Positions 48,495-59,359 are shown, counted from the stretch's first letter. The stretch is 64,000 nt of DNA from Puccinia triticina (GCF_026914185.1 NC_070565.1:4154001-4218000), one strand, 5' to 3'. The notes: generated by a model not told the origin, from the letters alone. Translations and numbers: made by a program.

Positions 48495-48544
48495 TGGTCC
48501 CCCGAGCCGGGATCGAACCAGCGACCTCAAGATTTACAGTCTCG
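48495..48544 (+). promoter_or_regulatory. Extended primer-binding site complementary to tRNA-Tyr(GUA)
   Basis: Two bases after the LTR the sequence TGGTCCCCCGAGCCGGGATC begins. The reverse complement of 48495-48544 is the 3'-terminal 50 nt of a tRNA. It shows an anticodon stem-loop with loop CTGTAAA (anticodon GTA), a 5-nt variable loop, and a T arm with TTCGATC and a 5-bp stem. The acceptor strand TCGGGGG, discriminator A and CCA follow. G72 implies a C1-G72 pair, as in eukaryotic tRNA-Tyr. The anticodon region has no intron, so the source was spliced tRNA. Normal primer sites are 10-18 nt. Confidence 0.85.
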
Positions 48545-48675
48545 ACGATTTTCACGGTTTCGAGACGCTTGGCGGTCTTCTTCCTTTTCCTTCTCTTAGT
48601 TTTTTTTCTTTTTTTTAGGTTTCAGCGGCGGAGGCACAGGAGACTAGAAATCATTCCCGCTTTTCGGCTCTCGCA

Positions 48676-50820
48676 ATGGCGGACATAGAGACTGGAGCGC
48701 CTGCGGCGCGGATGGTGAAGATCAAGCCGCAGGATAAGACCTTGGGCTTTGACGGGCTCCACGTTGAGCGATTCTTGGCGGATTACCAGCTTGCGGCGAA
48801 GCTTGATGGGGCGTCTGAGCACGACATGGCGCAACAGATTCGGTTTTTTGTGCGCAAGGTGGAGATCAAGGACGTGTTGGAGACGCTCGACGGCTACGAT
48901 CCTCCTAATTGGACGTCGCTAAAGGCGTCCATGCTGGCTTACTGGGGCCAGGTTGACACGGCGCGTTTCACCTTGCCGGATTTGGAGTCGTTGGTTCAGT
49001 CATGGATCTCGAAGGGCGGCGTATCGTCTGTCGTCGACTATCAAGATTTTCGACGTGTCTGGGAGCCAATTCAAGCTTACCTTATTCGAAAGGCGCACAT
49101 AGATTCCGTAGAGGAGGTGCAAACCCTATATTATCGGTCCTTCTCCCCTGGCGTCCAAGAGCGCATTCGTGATCAGTTGATCAAAAACAAGACCATGATC
49201 ATGACGCTGGACAATCGATTCAAACTTCCTGCATTCGAAATACTGAAGTCAGCGGTGGAGGAAGTCATGAAAGGACAAACGGCTCTCACCTTTGAAGATC
49301 CCCGATCCGCCATTCCTGTTCCTACGGCGCCTTTTCAGCAGGCAAATGACGTGATGAAGAAAATGGAGCAAGATCGTCGTCCTACGGGCTCACTAGTTCC
49401 TACCAAAGCGCCGGCGACTGTCGACGAGATTTCTCAGATGCTGCAATCTTTCGAGCAGCGGTTGGAACAGAAATTCGGGCCGCAAGCTTCTCAGCCTGGA
49501 GGAGCGGTGCCACCCAAGGAACGCGGTCCCATGGTTTGCTATTATTGTCACCGTGAGGGTCACGGTACCGGGCGGTGCTTCGAGCTCAAGAAGGATAAAG
49601 AGGCCAATCTGGTGGAACAGAAAGGCAACAATTTCTTCCTCCCCAATGGGGCCCTCATCCCATTCGATTCCTCGCGGCCCATCCGTCATGTGGTTGCTTC
49701 TTTTCAACCGCCACCTACCGCTAGCGTAGTCACGCCCAAATTTCGTGCTACGTGTGGCTCTCTGGATCCCTGGTACCCCCCAGCTGTTACATCTCAATCT
49801 TTTTCTGGATCCTACGAGGCGGACCCGGCGCGAAAGAAGCACGAGGCGCCGAAGCCTTACAAGGCGCCCGCAGTTCCCCCTTCTGCTGCCCGGAATCCGA
49901 TTAAAAAGGCAACTGCGCGTAATCCCAATCCGGACGGAGAGGACTCCGACATGGAAACCGAATTGTTTGAGCGAGTTCCAGCTTCCCCAGTCGTAGATCT
50001 CCCTGCCCCTAATCAGTCAGCCGTTGAGGAGGCAGCCAAGCCAGCTAGCGCTACGCCGAAGGTGCGCTTCGAGCGTGGTATCTCCAAGGATCATCCGAAC
50101 GCCATCGAGGGCGTGCTTAAGAAAATCTCTGGATTGAAGGTCCCGGATTTGACGGTTTCGGAGCTCCTGGCAGTGGCGCCGTCTGTCGCTGAAGGCATGA
50201 AGCGCTGGGTATCGCGCAAGCGTGTCGAGGTTGGAGCTGAGGAGCTGAAGGTTTCCTCGGGTACTTTAGCTGAGGGTGTGGACTTCAAGGCAAGCGGATT
50301 CGAGCCGCGGCTTTACTCTTGCCCGCTGGGATATTTGCCATGTCTGGTTGGAGACGAGGAGAGTACTGCGTCCCCCCTCGTAGACTCTGGTTCTCAGTTG
50401 AATTTAATTTCTGACGCGATGGCTAACAAATTCAACATTAGCCCGCGCGTCAATTTCAGTTCGGCGGTATATGGTATAGGCAATCAGGCTTGTGAGTTGG
50501 TTGGCGTCGCAGAGGACGTTCCCCTCCGCATAGGGAAGACAATTGTGGGCACCTGCCACTTTTGGATCACTCAAATGGGCGGCCCCATGATTCTTGGCCG
50601 TCCCTTCCTCATGGATTTCGACGCGACCCTCAGCTTTTCCGCGGAGGTAGGAGAGAGGATCTTGCTCCCAGATTCGACGGGAAGGCGCATTGAAGTTTCC
50701 CTCTGCGCGACGGACTCCGGGCGATGGGAGCGCGAATTCCCTGGCAATGGGAAGAAGGCGATCCTGACGCGCTCAAGCACGGCGCGCGACGACCCTGTCG
50801 AAGGGCGTCATTTTTTATGA
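48676..50820 (+). CDS. gag: Gag-protease polyprotein of the inner element
   Basis: 714 codons, intact. Starts MADIETGAPAARMVKIKPQD. The capsid-like region includes LGFDGLHVERFLADYQLAAK. The CCHC knuckle CYYCHREGHGTGRC lies near 49537-49580 (C-x2-C-x4-H-x4-C). An acidic/Pro-rich linker follows, then a retropepsin-like domain with LVDSGSQLNLIS (catalytic Asp codon 50383-50385) and MILGRPFLMDFDATLSF. It structures the particle, binds RNA and matures the polyprotein. The stop TGA (50818-50820) follows a slippery heptamer that moves ribosomes into the pol frame. The domain layout matches the outer element's gag. Confidence 0.93.
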   Translation: MADIETGAPAARMVKIKPQDKTLGFDGLHVERFLADYQLAAKLDGASEHDMAQQIRFFVRKVEIKDVLETLDGYDPPNWTSLKASMLAYWGQVDTARFTLPDLESLVQSWISKGGVSSVVDYQDFRRVWEPIQAYLIRKAHIDSVEEVQTLYYRSFSPGVQERIRDQLIKNKTMIMTLDNRFKLPAFEILKSAVEEVMKGQTALTFEDPRSAIPVPTAPFQQANDVMKKMEQDRRPTGSLVPTKAPATVDEISQMLQSFEQRLEQKFGPQASQPGGAVPPKERGPMVCYYCHREGHGTGRCFELKKDKEANLVEQKGNNFFLPNGALIPFDSSRPIRHVVASFQPPPTASVVTPKFRATCGSLDPWYPPAVTSQSFSGSYEADPARKKHEAPKPYKAPAVPPSAARNPIKKATARNPNPDGEDSDMETELFERVPASPVVDLPAPNQSAVEEAAKPASATPKVRFERGISKDHPNAIEGVLKKISGLKVPDLTVSELLAVAPSVAEGMKRWVSRKRVEVGAEELKVSSGTLAEGVDFKASGFEPRLYSCPLGYLPCLVGDEESTASPLVDSGSQLNLISDAMANKFNISPRVNFSSAVYGIGNQACELVGVAEDVPLRIGKTIVGTCHFWITQMGGPMILGRPFLMDFDATLSFSAEVGERILLPDSTGRRIEVSLCATDSGRWEREFPGNGKKAILTRSSTARDDPVEGRHFL

Positions 50821-50886
50821 GTCAAGTTGATCCGTCAAGCGGCCGTGTTAATCTAGGATCTCGCCCACGCGCCGCTGGGTCAACTT
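50811..50886 (+). promoter_or_regulatory. -1 programmed ribosomal frameshift signal (gag to pol)
   Basis: Heptamer T TTT TTA (50811-50817) in the gag frame, immediately before the gag stop. It is followed by a 6-nt spacer (50818-50823) and then a strong stem. AAGTTGA (50824-50830) pairs with TCAACTT (50880-50886), with a T-G wobble, CC with GG, and AGCGGC with GCCGCT inside. Together about 16 pairs form around a 27-nt loop with one bulge. Slipping back one base leads into FFMSQVDPSSG of the pol frame, which is open. Confidence 0.85.
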
Positions 50887-53800
50887 ATCACCAAGAGATT
50901 CACCAGTCTTGCTTTCCTTTCTCACTCAATAATCAAAATATCAAATCCAAAAAACATGAAGAAAATACAAAAACCCTCAAAAACACATCTTCAGATCTCA
51001 GGTCACTTCTTTTTTCTGGCTCTCTTGGCGTTCTTTCTCACGGTCCTTTTCCTTTCTCTGGCGCGGCTCTTGGCGCGTTTTCTTTCGGCGATGGTTTATT
51101 GGAGCAGGGTGGAATGGAGGATATGGGGAATTCGCGGAGGTTTGGGAGACAGGAAGTAAGTTCCTCCCAGTTATGCACCTCCCAGGGTTCTACTGCATCG
51201 TTTTTAGCATTACATGCCACATCTGTGAGCCTTGCCGGTTGTTCGCCCCTATTTTCCGCTTTAGGCAACTTCCCATCTTCTCAATCTCGTCTCCGCGACG
51301 AGAATAAACTAGCGTCTCAATCCCGTCTCCGCGACGAGAATAAACTAGCGTCTCAATCCCGTCTCCGCGACGAGAATAAACTAGCGTCTCAATCCCGTCT
51401 CCGCGAAGAGAATAAAATAGATACGTCCTATGGCGTTCTCCGCAATGAGATTAATCTAGTCAGACTCCGTGATGAGCCTAAACTCCCGAGCCTCCGCAAC
51501 GAGGAAAAACTAAAGATCCTCCGAAATGAGGTGAAACTACGATTTTCTTTACATTGCGAGGGCGGCGTGGTGGAATTTGGTGTTCCGTGGAGGCAATTGG
51601 GAATAGAAGTAAGTTCCTCCCAATGTGCATCTCCGAGGCGTGATGCTGCGCAAGCTCTCGAAACCTTACCTCGTGCCACACTCGTGAGCAAAGTCTTTCC
51701 GTTTGGTTTCGCGTTCTCAGATAAGGCCGCTTTCCGGGATCGCGAGGAGCATCGCACGTGGAGTTTGATGGAGCACGGTCTGCGCTCCCACGAGCAAATG
51801 GCGCTGGTGGATGCGTGGGCGCGCGGGGATTTTCTTTCCTTCGCCACAAAATACAAGCCGGTGGCGCGCAAGATCAAACCAGTCAATCAAGCTATGCCTC
51901 AAGATCTGAACCTCCCTCTTCAACGCCCGCCTCTTTCACGCGATCCGTATCGCGGTCTTCCTCGCTTTCTGGCTGGTCCTTTTGTTCCAAAGGGGCGTGT
52001 CACGGAAGATCGGCTTGCTGTCGTCAATTTCGGTCCTGATGGCTGGCTCTGGCCGGCTGAGTTGGATTTGATCAAGAATGTCTTGGCGGAGCGGAACCTC
52101 TCAATAGCATTTACGCCGGAAGAGAGGGGTCTGCTCAAGGAGACCTACGGCTTGCCTTACATCATCCCCGTTGTGGAGCACAAGCCGTGGCAGAAGCGCA
52201 AGATTCCTATCCCTGCAGCTAAGTTGGATGAATTCATCAAAGTCATCCGTGAGCGCGTCGACACGGGCCTTTATGAGCAGTCGACGTCAAGTTACTCCTC
52301 CCTGGTCTTTTGCGTTCTCAAGAGCAACGGCAAAATACGCGTCGTACACAATCTTCAGCCACTGAACAAGGTCACGATCAAAGACGCCGGTGTTCCACCA
52401 GCCACTGAGGAGTTTGTGGAGTCATTCGCGGGTCGCGCCTGCTACGGGCTGGGTGACATTATGGGCGGCTACGATGAGCGCGCGTTACATCCAATCTCTC
52501 GGCCTCTCACTACTTTCGACACCCCTCTCGGCAGGTTTCAGCTCACGCGGTTGCCCCAGGGAGCAACGAACTCGGTTGCGGTCTACCAAGCGCAGATGGT
52601 TTGGATTCTCCAGGACGAGATTCTGGATCACGCGGGAATCTTCATTGACGACGGCGGCATTAAGGGCCCCGTGTCGGATTATGGTGGCGAGGTTCTTTCG
52701 TGGCATGCTGGCATACGCCGCTTCATCTGGGAATACGCCACCACTTTGGAACGCGTACTCTTTTGAATTGAAGAATCGGGTCTTACGGTTTCCGCGTCCA
52801 AGCTGGCGGCTTGCGTGCCTGCACTGGAGATTGTAGGACACGTCGTGTGTAAAGAGGGTCGCAGGATGGCGAAGAGCAAGGTGAATAAAGTGCTCTCCTG
52901 GCCGACTCCCATCAATGCATCAGAGGTTCGCGGATTTCTTGGCGTGGTAGTCTATGTCCGGATATTCATCCCTTCCTTATCCGAGATCTGCCTCCCTCTC
53001 CGGCGCCTGACGCGCAAGGACGCAGAATGGATCTGGACGACGGAGTGCGAAGAGGCTTTCCAGAAACTCAAGACAATTGTGGGCCAGGATATTGTGCTGG
53101 TCAAGATCACTTACGGGCCGGACGCGGGCAAGATCAAACTAGCTGTGGATTCCAGTTTTCACGCCGCGGGAGCCGTGCTCACGCAAGAAGATTCCAACGG
53201 TCTAGATCGCCCTGCTCTCTATGAGTCCTTGCTGTTTTCCGACGTGGAGTCTCGGTACTCGCAGCCCAAGCTGGAGCTGTGTGGCGTAGCCCGGGTCCTC
53301 AAGAAGCTTCAGACGGTCCTTTGGGGACAACACTTCGAGCTTCAAGTCGATGCACAATCCCTCATCCAGATGATCAACGCCCCGAGCTTACCCAACGCGC
53401 CGATGACGCGCTGGGTCGCATTTATTCAGTTGTTTTCCTTTGATATCGTCCACCGCCCGGGCAAGTCATTCACGATGCCGGACGGCCTTTTGAGGAGGCC
53501 CATGGACAAAGATGAGTCCATTCCAGAGTCTGATTTTGATGAAGACGAGCCGCACATTCGACCTTTAGCCTTCTCCTTAACCGCTGCTAATGGCGAGTAT
53601 TCAGGCTATCAGCAGGGATTCTGGAGACAACTGGAGCAATATCTCTTGGATCTCGAGGTGCCGGCTGGCATGCACATCGACGACTTTCGGGCACTGAAGC
53701 GCAAGTCTGTCGATTTCTTTGTTCAGGCGGGCCGTCTCATGAAGCGGGCTTCCCCGTGTCCGCGGATGGTGATCACCATCCCTTCAAAGCAAGGCGAAGT

Positions 53801-54875
53801 ACTCGAGAGCTTGCACGAGGGTTTGGGCCATCGTGGCGAGGTGGAGACGTATCGAAGAGTCTCGGAGAGATTCTGGTGGCCGTCTTTGAAGAAGAGCGTG
53901 GTGCGCTGGTGCAAGAGCTGTGAAGCCTGCCAGAAGCGCGACCTACGTTGGCCGATGGAACTTCGTGGACCTACTGGCGAGAATTCCGTGTTTGGGCGCG
54001 TGTCCATGGATGTCGTCCATATCAAGGCAGCCGGCGCGCAGTATCTTATTGTGGCGCGCGACGATTTTTCGGGTTGGGTGGAGGCTAAATTTTTGAACAC
54101 CCTCAGCTCTGAGTCCGTGGCCATGTTCCTCCACGAAAATTGGACGATGCGCTATGGGTTGGCGCGCTCTTACTCAACGGACGGCGGCTCTGAGTTCGGT
54201 GGAAAGCTCGCGGAGATGCTGCGAGAACTCCCTGGCCAGCACCGCGTTTCGACTCCCTATTATCCTGAAGGTCAAGGCATGGTAGAGCGCGGCGACGGTC
54301 CCCTCAAGGCTGCCCTCGTCAAGCTCGCCGGCGAAAGCGGCAAGAACTGTAGGAAATATCTTCCTTTGGTCTTGTTTGCCGACAGGATTTCAACCAAGCG
54401 GTCAACTGGCTATTCTCCTTACGAGCTCGTCTTTGGTCAGAGGGCCGTCCTGCCCATTGACCTTGAGATGGAGTCGTACCTTGGGATTGATTGGGACGAA
54501 GTTCAAGACACAGCGGATCTCTTGGCGGCGCGCTCCCGGCAATTGGAGCGCAGCGAGGAAGTGCGCGAGCTAGCGCACCAGAAGATGATGAAAGCGCGTG
54601 AAGAATCGATCAAGTACTGGGAAGAGAAGTCTGCAAGTCGGCTCAGGACGCCTTTGAAGCCCGGCGACATGGTCCTCGCGTACAATCGCGCTCTCGAGGT
54701 TCAGTGGGGCAAGTTGTTTGCCAACCGCTGGAGCGGCCCCTTTCGTGTGGTTCGACAGGTGCGCGGAGGTTCTTACATCCTGGAGGAGCTCGACGGCACG
54801 CAGTTGGCGCGGCGCTTTTCAGCGGACCAGGTAAAAAGGTACTATTCCCGCGGAGGAAGAGGAGACCAGAAGTAA
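50817..54875 (+). pseudogene. pol: pol of the inner element (RT, RNase H, integrase), one nonsense mutation
   Basis: About 1,353 codons in the -1 frame relative to gag. After a spacer with LR(D/N)ExKL repeats, the reverse transcriptase runs from KPWQKRKIPIPAAKLDEFIK to the polymerase box IFIDDGG near 52640. TGA at 52764-52766 interrupts it; the outer element has CGG (Arg) at the aligned position, so loss of CGA by C-to-T is likely. The same frame continues with the RT thumb, RNase H (LAVDSSFHAAGAVLTQE … VDAQSLIQMINAPSLPNAPM) and integrase. Integrase has an HHCC zinc site (LGHRGEVETYRR … CKSCEACQKR), the catalytic D,D,E in SMDVVHI, STDGGSEF and MVERGDG, and a C-terminal GPF domain (RWSGPFRVVRQVRGGSYILE). 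No chromodomain is seen. Confidence 0.9.
51279..51545 (+). repeat. 36-bp tandem repeat in the pol leader
   Basis: Four nearly perfect 36-bp copies (TCTCAATCCCGTCTCCGCGA…) at 51279-51422, then further degenerate copies down to about 51540. In the pol frame they encode SQSRLRDENKLA repeats and then LRNEINL, LRDEPKL, LRNEEKL and LRNEVKL. The repeat lies between the frameshift site and RT. Confidence 0.9.
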
Positions 54876-55078
54876 GTCCTCCCAATGTATGCATCTCCAG
54901 GGTAGCTACTACCGTTTCCCAAAACCCTACTCTATGCCACATTCGTGAGCACCGCGGTGGCCCTTGGTTCTTTCCTCCCTCCTGGTTTTTTTCTGGATCT
55001 TTCTAGGCGCGGATTTCCCTTTCAACTCCGACAACAGGCGCGTAGCAGTCTAGGGACAGACTGCATTTGGGGAGGAGA

Positions 55079-55753
55079 TGTGGTGCGCTATCCGGTACAG
55101 ACGGTGTCAAGGTCAAAATGGGCGGTGGAGCGCGGATTGGCGCGCAGGGTTTCTTTTCTTCTATGTTTGGCTATGTGGCGGGTTGGTTTTTGTCTGAGTG
55201 TTGTTGGTTTTGTTTTGGTTTTGTTCTTTTGTTTGTTTCTTTTTTCCTGTTGAGTTTGTTGCGCGCGTGGGTGTATGATGAAGGTCCCGCTGCGCGCTGC
55301 GCCCGGAGTCTGAGTTCAGTTCGAACTCAGATGATGGGACGGCATGGGAGACACTCTGAACCGTATTTTTCCATCAGAATTTTATTGATCTTCAGTATTG
55401 ATCGCGATCCTGAGCATTTTCTCCGAGCTTTATCCATCCCGCTGACTTGCGGGACTCTTATCACGCACGTGGCGTAGCTTTGTCGATCATCTTCCTGTCT
55501 GACTCCGCCTTCCGGCGCCCTTTCGACGATCCCCAGATCCTCAACTTTCCTCATCCTTCCCGATTTTTCCCTTTTCTTTCTCTTCTCAACCCACAACCCC
55601 GCCGACGCGCGCTCAACGCCGTTGTAAATCAAACACTCCCCTACCTCATCGCTTACAGATCCCCCCCTTCTTTCCGCGACCAATCCCCGGAGGGCATTCC
55701 CCAACCTTTCCCCTCCAACAACTGCCGCCGCCTGGCACGGACGGAGTTCCACA
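55079..55753 (+). repeat. 3' LTR of the inner element (675 bp)
   Basis: Same length as the 5' LTR and about 99% identical by eye. The polypurine tract GGGGAGGAGA ends directly before it. Confidence 0.93.
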
Positions 55754-55857
55754 ACGGCGAGGCAGTCCAATACCAAAGTGAGCATCTCTGAGTGTGGAAG
55801 GATCAAAGCACTACCACAGCGCCACTGTGGTGAGCCGTTACTCTGCGACAGGGACGA

Positions 55858-58800
55858 GTGACAAGCAGAAAGTGGGAATGGGCGAGGGCGGAAACCGGGA
55901 ACTGCGCGGCGGAGGCGAGCAGTGTACAAGTAAGTCCTCCCAAGTATGCACCTCCGAGTCGGCTTTCTACAAAACCCTACCATTGTGCCACGGTCGTGAG
56001 CAAAATGAGACATCCGCGCAGGGGTTTGATTGTGGCTAGGACAATCGGCGACAACAGTGAAGCAAGAATGGGCCGAGTCAACGGTGGGAGGTATAAACCG
56101 GTGGCGAAGAAGGTGCGGCCGCGGAATGTGGCAATGCCGCAGGAACTCAACCCGCCATTGAGGGAGATCAAGTGGATCCGGGATCCGTTCAAGACACCTC
56201 TGCATTGGATTCTGCCAAGGTTTGAGCCGACGAAGCGGATTACGGCGGAACGGATGGCCAGTCTCAACTTTGGGCCACCGGAATGGCTCCAGGAGGAGGA
56301 GTTTCACTTATTGGCCGAAGCTATTACGTTGCGGGAGAAGGCGTTGTCATTCGGACCGGAAGATCAGGGCTTACTCAAGCGGTGTATTGGGGATCCTTAT
56401 CAAATCCCCACGGTTCCGCATGAGCCATGGCAGATACAGCCCATCCCTATACCAGCGGCAATTTGTGGGGAGATGACGGAACTGGTGCGGGAACGGTTGC
56501 GGACAGGGTTGTATGAGCAATCATGCTCCAGTTACTCTAGCCCAATATTTGCGGTAATTAAGCAGGACAAGAAGAGTCTGCAGATCGTGCACGACTTGCA
56601 GCGGCTTAATTCAGTCACTATACGGGACGCTGGATTACCGCCACGCATAGAGGAATTCATTGACACTATGGCGGGGCGGGTTTGCTATGGCCTGGTGGAC
56701 GTGATGGGCGGATACAACCAGCGGGAATTGCGCGCAGAGTCAAGGCCGCTGACGGCGTTTGAGACGCAATTGGGGCGCTTGCAGCTTACTCGGCTCCCGC
56801 AGGGGACTACCAATTTGGTGGCGGTGTATCAGGCGCAGATGTCCTGGATCCTTCAGGACGAGTTACCTCACACGGCGCAGATATTTATTGATGATGCGGC
56901 CGTGAAAGGACCAAGGAGTGACTACGGCGGAGCGGTGTTGGCGGAAAATCCTAATATTTGTCGGTTTATCTGGGAGTATGCAGTGGCGCTGGAGCGGGTT
57001 TTGTTTCGGATCAAGGAAGCAGGCCTTACGGTTTCTGGGAAGAAGTTTGCAGTTTGTGTACCGGCGCTGGAGGTTTTGGGGCATGAGGTGTCTAAAGATG
57101 GGCGACGGGTTGCGGAACCTAAGCGGAACAAGATACTGGATTGGCCGAAACCACGTACGGCGTCTCATATTCTGCAGTTCCTTGCGTTATGTAGTTTTGT
57201 GCGCATGTTCATCGAGAGGTTTGCAGAAATTGTGAGTCCGATGTGGAGATTGACGCGCAAGAATGCGGAATGGAACTGGACCCAAGAATATGACGAGGCG
57301 TTCGCAATGCTGAAGGACATAGTAGGCAGGAAGATCTTGTTAAAGGAACTCGACTACAATAACAACGGAATTCAGTTGGCAGTGGACTCAAGCGAGTTTG
57401 GTGCGGGCGGAGTACTCACCCAGGAAGAGGACGGGAAGGATCGGCCCGTGCTGTATGAATCGGTGACGTTTACAGATGTAGAATCGCGGTATTCCCAGCC
57501 AAAGCTGGAGTTGTGCGGAGTGGCTAAAATCGTGCGGAGATTGCAACACATCCTGTGGGGCGTCTATTTCAAATTACTAGTCGATGCGGATGATCAACTG
57601 TCCATCGTTGCCTAATGCCCCTATGACGCGGTGGGTGGCATTCTTGCAGCTTTTTTCTTTTGAAGTGGTGCACGTGCCGGGCAAGGCGTTTACGTTGCTG
57701 GACGCGCTTTCCCGCATTCCCCTGGATGACGATGAGGATTGGTTCGCGCTGGCGGAGCAGCTGGACGTGGAGCGGCGGATTCTCGATGTGCGGATGGCAA
57801 AGGATGTGGTCGTGAAGGAGGGCAGAGGCTTGCCGGTGACTCAGACGCCGAGGTACGAGTACTTGGTGGAGTTCCTGACGACGCTCTGCTATCCTGCGGG
57901 AATTGGACCAACAGTTCAGCGCTGGGTCAAGCGTAAGGCGGCGAATTTTTTCGTGCATGAGGATCAACTATGGCGTCGGAGCGCACCGGTACACTTGGTG
58001 GTAGTGACTCGGCGCATTGATCAGGAAGCTGTCCTGCGGAGTTTACACAAGGAGCTGGGTCATCAAGGCGAAGCGGAAACTAGACGGAGAGTTCGGTCGC
58101 GGTTTTGGTGGCCGGGTGTTGCGAGGAGTGTGCGGCAATGGGTGCAGAGTTGCGAGCAATGCCAGAGGCGTAGTCAGCAACTGCCTAAAGAAGTCGGGAA
58201 ACCTACGGAAACAGACACGCTATTCAGTAGGATATCAATGGATGCAGTGCACATCAAGGCAGGGAAGTTCAAGTACCTGATCGTAGCGCGAGATGATCTT
58301 TCCGGTTGGGTGGAGGCGCGGCCTCTGGTGAATCTTACGGCGGCGAAAGTCAAACAGTTTTTGGAAGAGGACTGGTTTGCGTGGTTTGGGAGTGTGCGAC
58401 TTATCACGGTGGACGGCGGTGCGGAATTTCGTGGCGGCTTGCAGAAATTGGTGGAGTCGTGCGGTGCTAAGTTTGGCAAAGTAACAGAGTACTACTCTGA
58501 AGGTGCGGGAATGATTGAGCGTGGCCATCAGCTGATCAAGAGCGCTCTGGTGAAACTGTGTGGCAAGGACGGTAAGAAGTGGCAGCAGTATCTGCCCGCT
58601 GTTTTGTTCGCAGATCGGATTTCCACTAAGCAGACGACGGGGTATTCGCCGTACGAGATGTTGTTTGGGTGCCAGCCGGTCTTGCCGGTAGATATAGAGA
58701 TGTTCACGTGTCTGGCGGTGGATTGGTGGAAAGTTAAATTGGCGGACGACTTGCTTTTGGCGCGAGCGGAGCAGTTGTTGCGGCGGGATTCAGTTATCGC

Positions 58801-59359
58801 GAAGGCGGCGGCGCGCCTTAAGGAGAGTTGTGCTAAGGCGGTCCGGTACTGGGACCGTCGGTGTTCTCATTGCTTGCGGGATTCTCTCCGCAAGGGGGAA
58901 TTGGTTCTTCTTTACAATCGTAGCCTCAAGTCTCAGTGGGGCAAGTTGTTTGCTAACCGATGGAATAGTCCTTATCGCGTTGTGTCGCAATCCCCTGGTG
59001 GAAGTTATCAGCTGGAGGAACTGGACGGGACGCTTCTGAAGCCGCGGGCGGCGGCGACGCATGTCAAGCGGGTTTATGCACGGGGTTCTACGGATTTCGA
59101 TCAGACCGCGGAATCGGATGACTCTGAGGAGGAGGTTTGGGTCCCTGAGGACACCCTGTCTTCAGCGGGCTCAGATGGTGCGGAGGACACGGGCGCGGCG
59201 GCTAGCGAAGAAGATTCTGGTTCGGAAGCTGTGTCGGAGGAGGAAGGTGTGGATCAGGCACCTCCGCCGTTGCGACGGAGTCGGCGTTTGCGGACCGCTG
59301 GGGACAGCGCTAAAAAGGCTGGTGCGGGGAAAGCCGTGGTAGGCAAAAGCCACAAGTGA
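55858..59359 (+). pseudogene. pol: pol of the outer element (RT, RNase H, integrase), frameshifted
   Basis: Two frames: 55858-57615 and 57584-59359. The first covers RT (IPIPAAICGEMTELVRERLR, IVHDLQRLNSVTIRDAGLPP, polymerase box IFIDDAA near 56885) and the start of RNase H (LAVDSSEFGAGGVLTQEEDG). Near 57585 the frame breaks. Compared with the inner element 14 nt are missing between the VDA codons and MIN, so the protein ends in SIVA. The second frame continues with PSLPNAPMTRWVAFLQLFSF and integrase. Integrase has the HHCC site (LGHQGEAETRRR … CEQCQRR), D,D,E in SMDAVHI, TVDGGAEF and MIERGHQ, and a GPY/F-like domain (NRWNSPYRVVSQSPGGSYQL). An acidic Ser/Glu tail ends in VVGKSHK. All catalytic residues I can locate are kept. 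Confidence 0.9.

Larger units (their letters stand above)
47818..55753 (+). mobile_element. Inner (nested) Ty3/gypsy LTR retrotransposon
   Basis: Full-length element of 7.94 kb with two 675-bp LTRs (47818-48492 and 55079-55753) that differ at about 5 positions by eye, so it inserted recently. Order: LTR, tRNA-Tyr primer-binding site, gag-protease, -1 frameshift site, pol (RT, RNase H, integrase), polypurine tract GGGGAGGAGA, LTR. The flanks are ACAG on the left (47814-47817) and ACGG on the right (55754-55757), a 4-bp target duplication with one mismatch. One nonsense change at 52764 inactivates pol; otherwise it looks complete. Confidence 0.93.

Noticed and set aside
48495..48544. Possible tRNA-Tyr gene
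   Set aside because: Only the 3' half is present, on the minus strand, with CCA included and no D arm or acceptor 5' strand. It is a retrotransposon primer-binding site.
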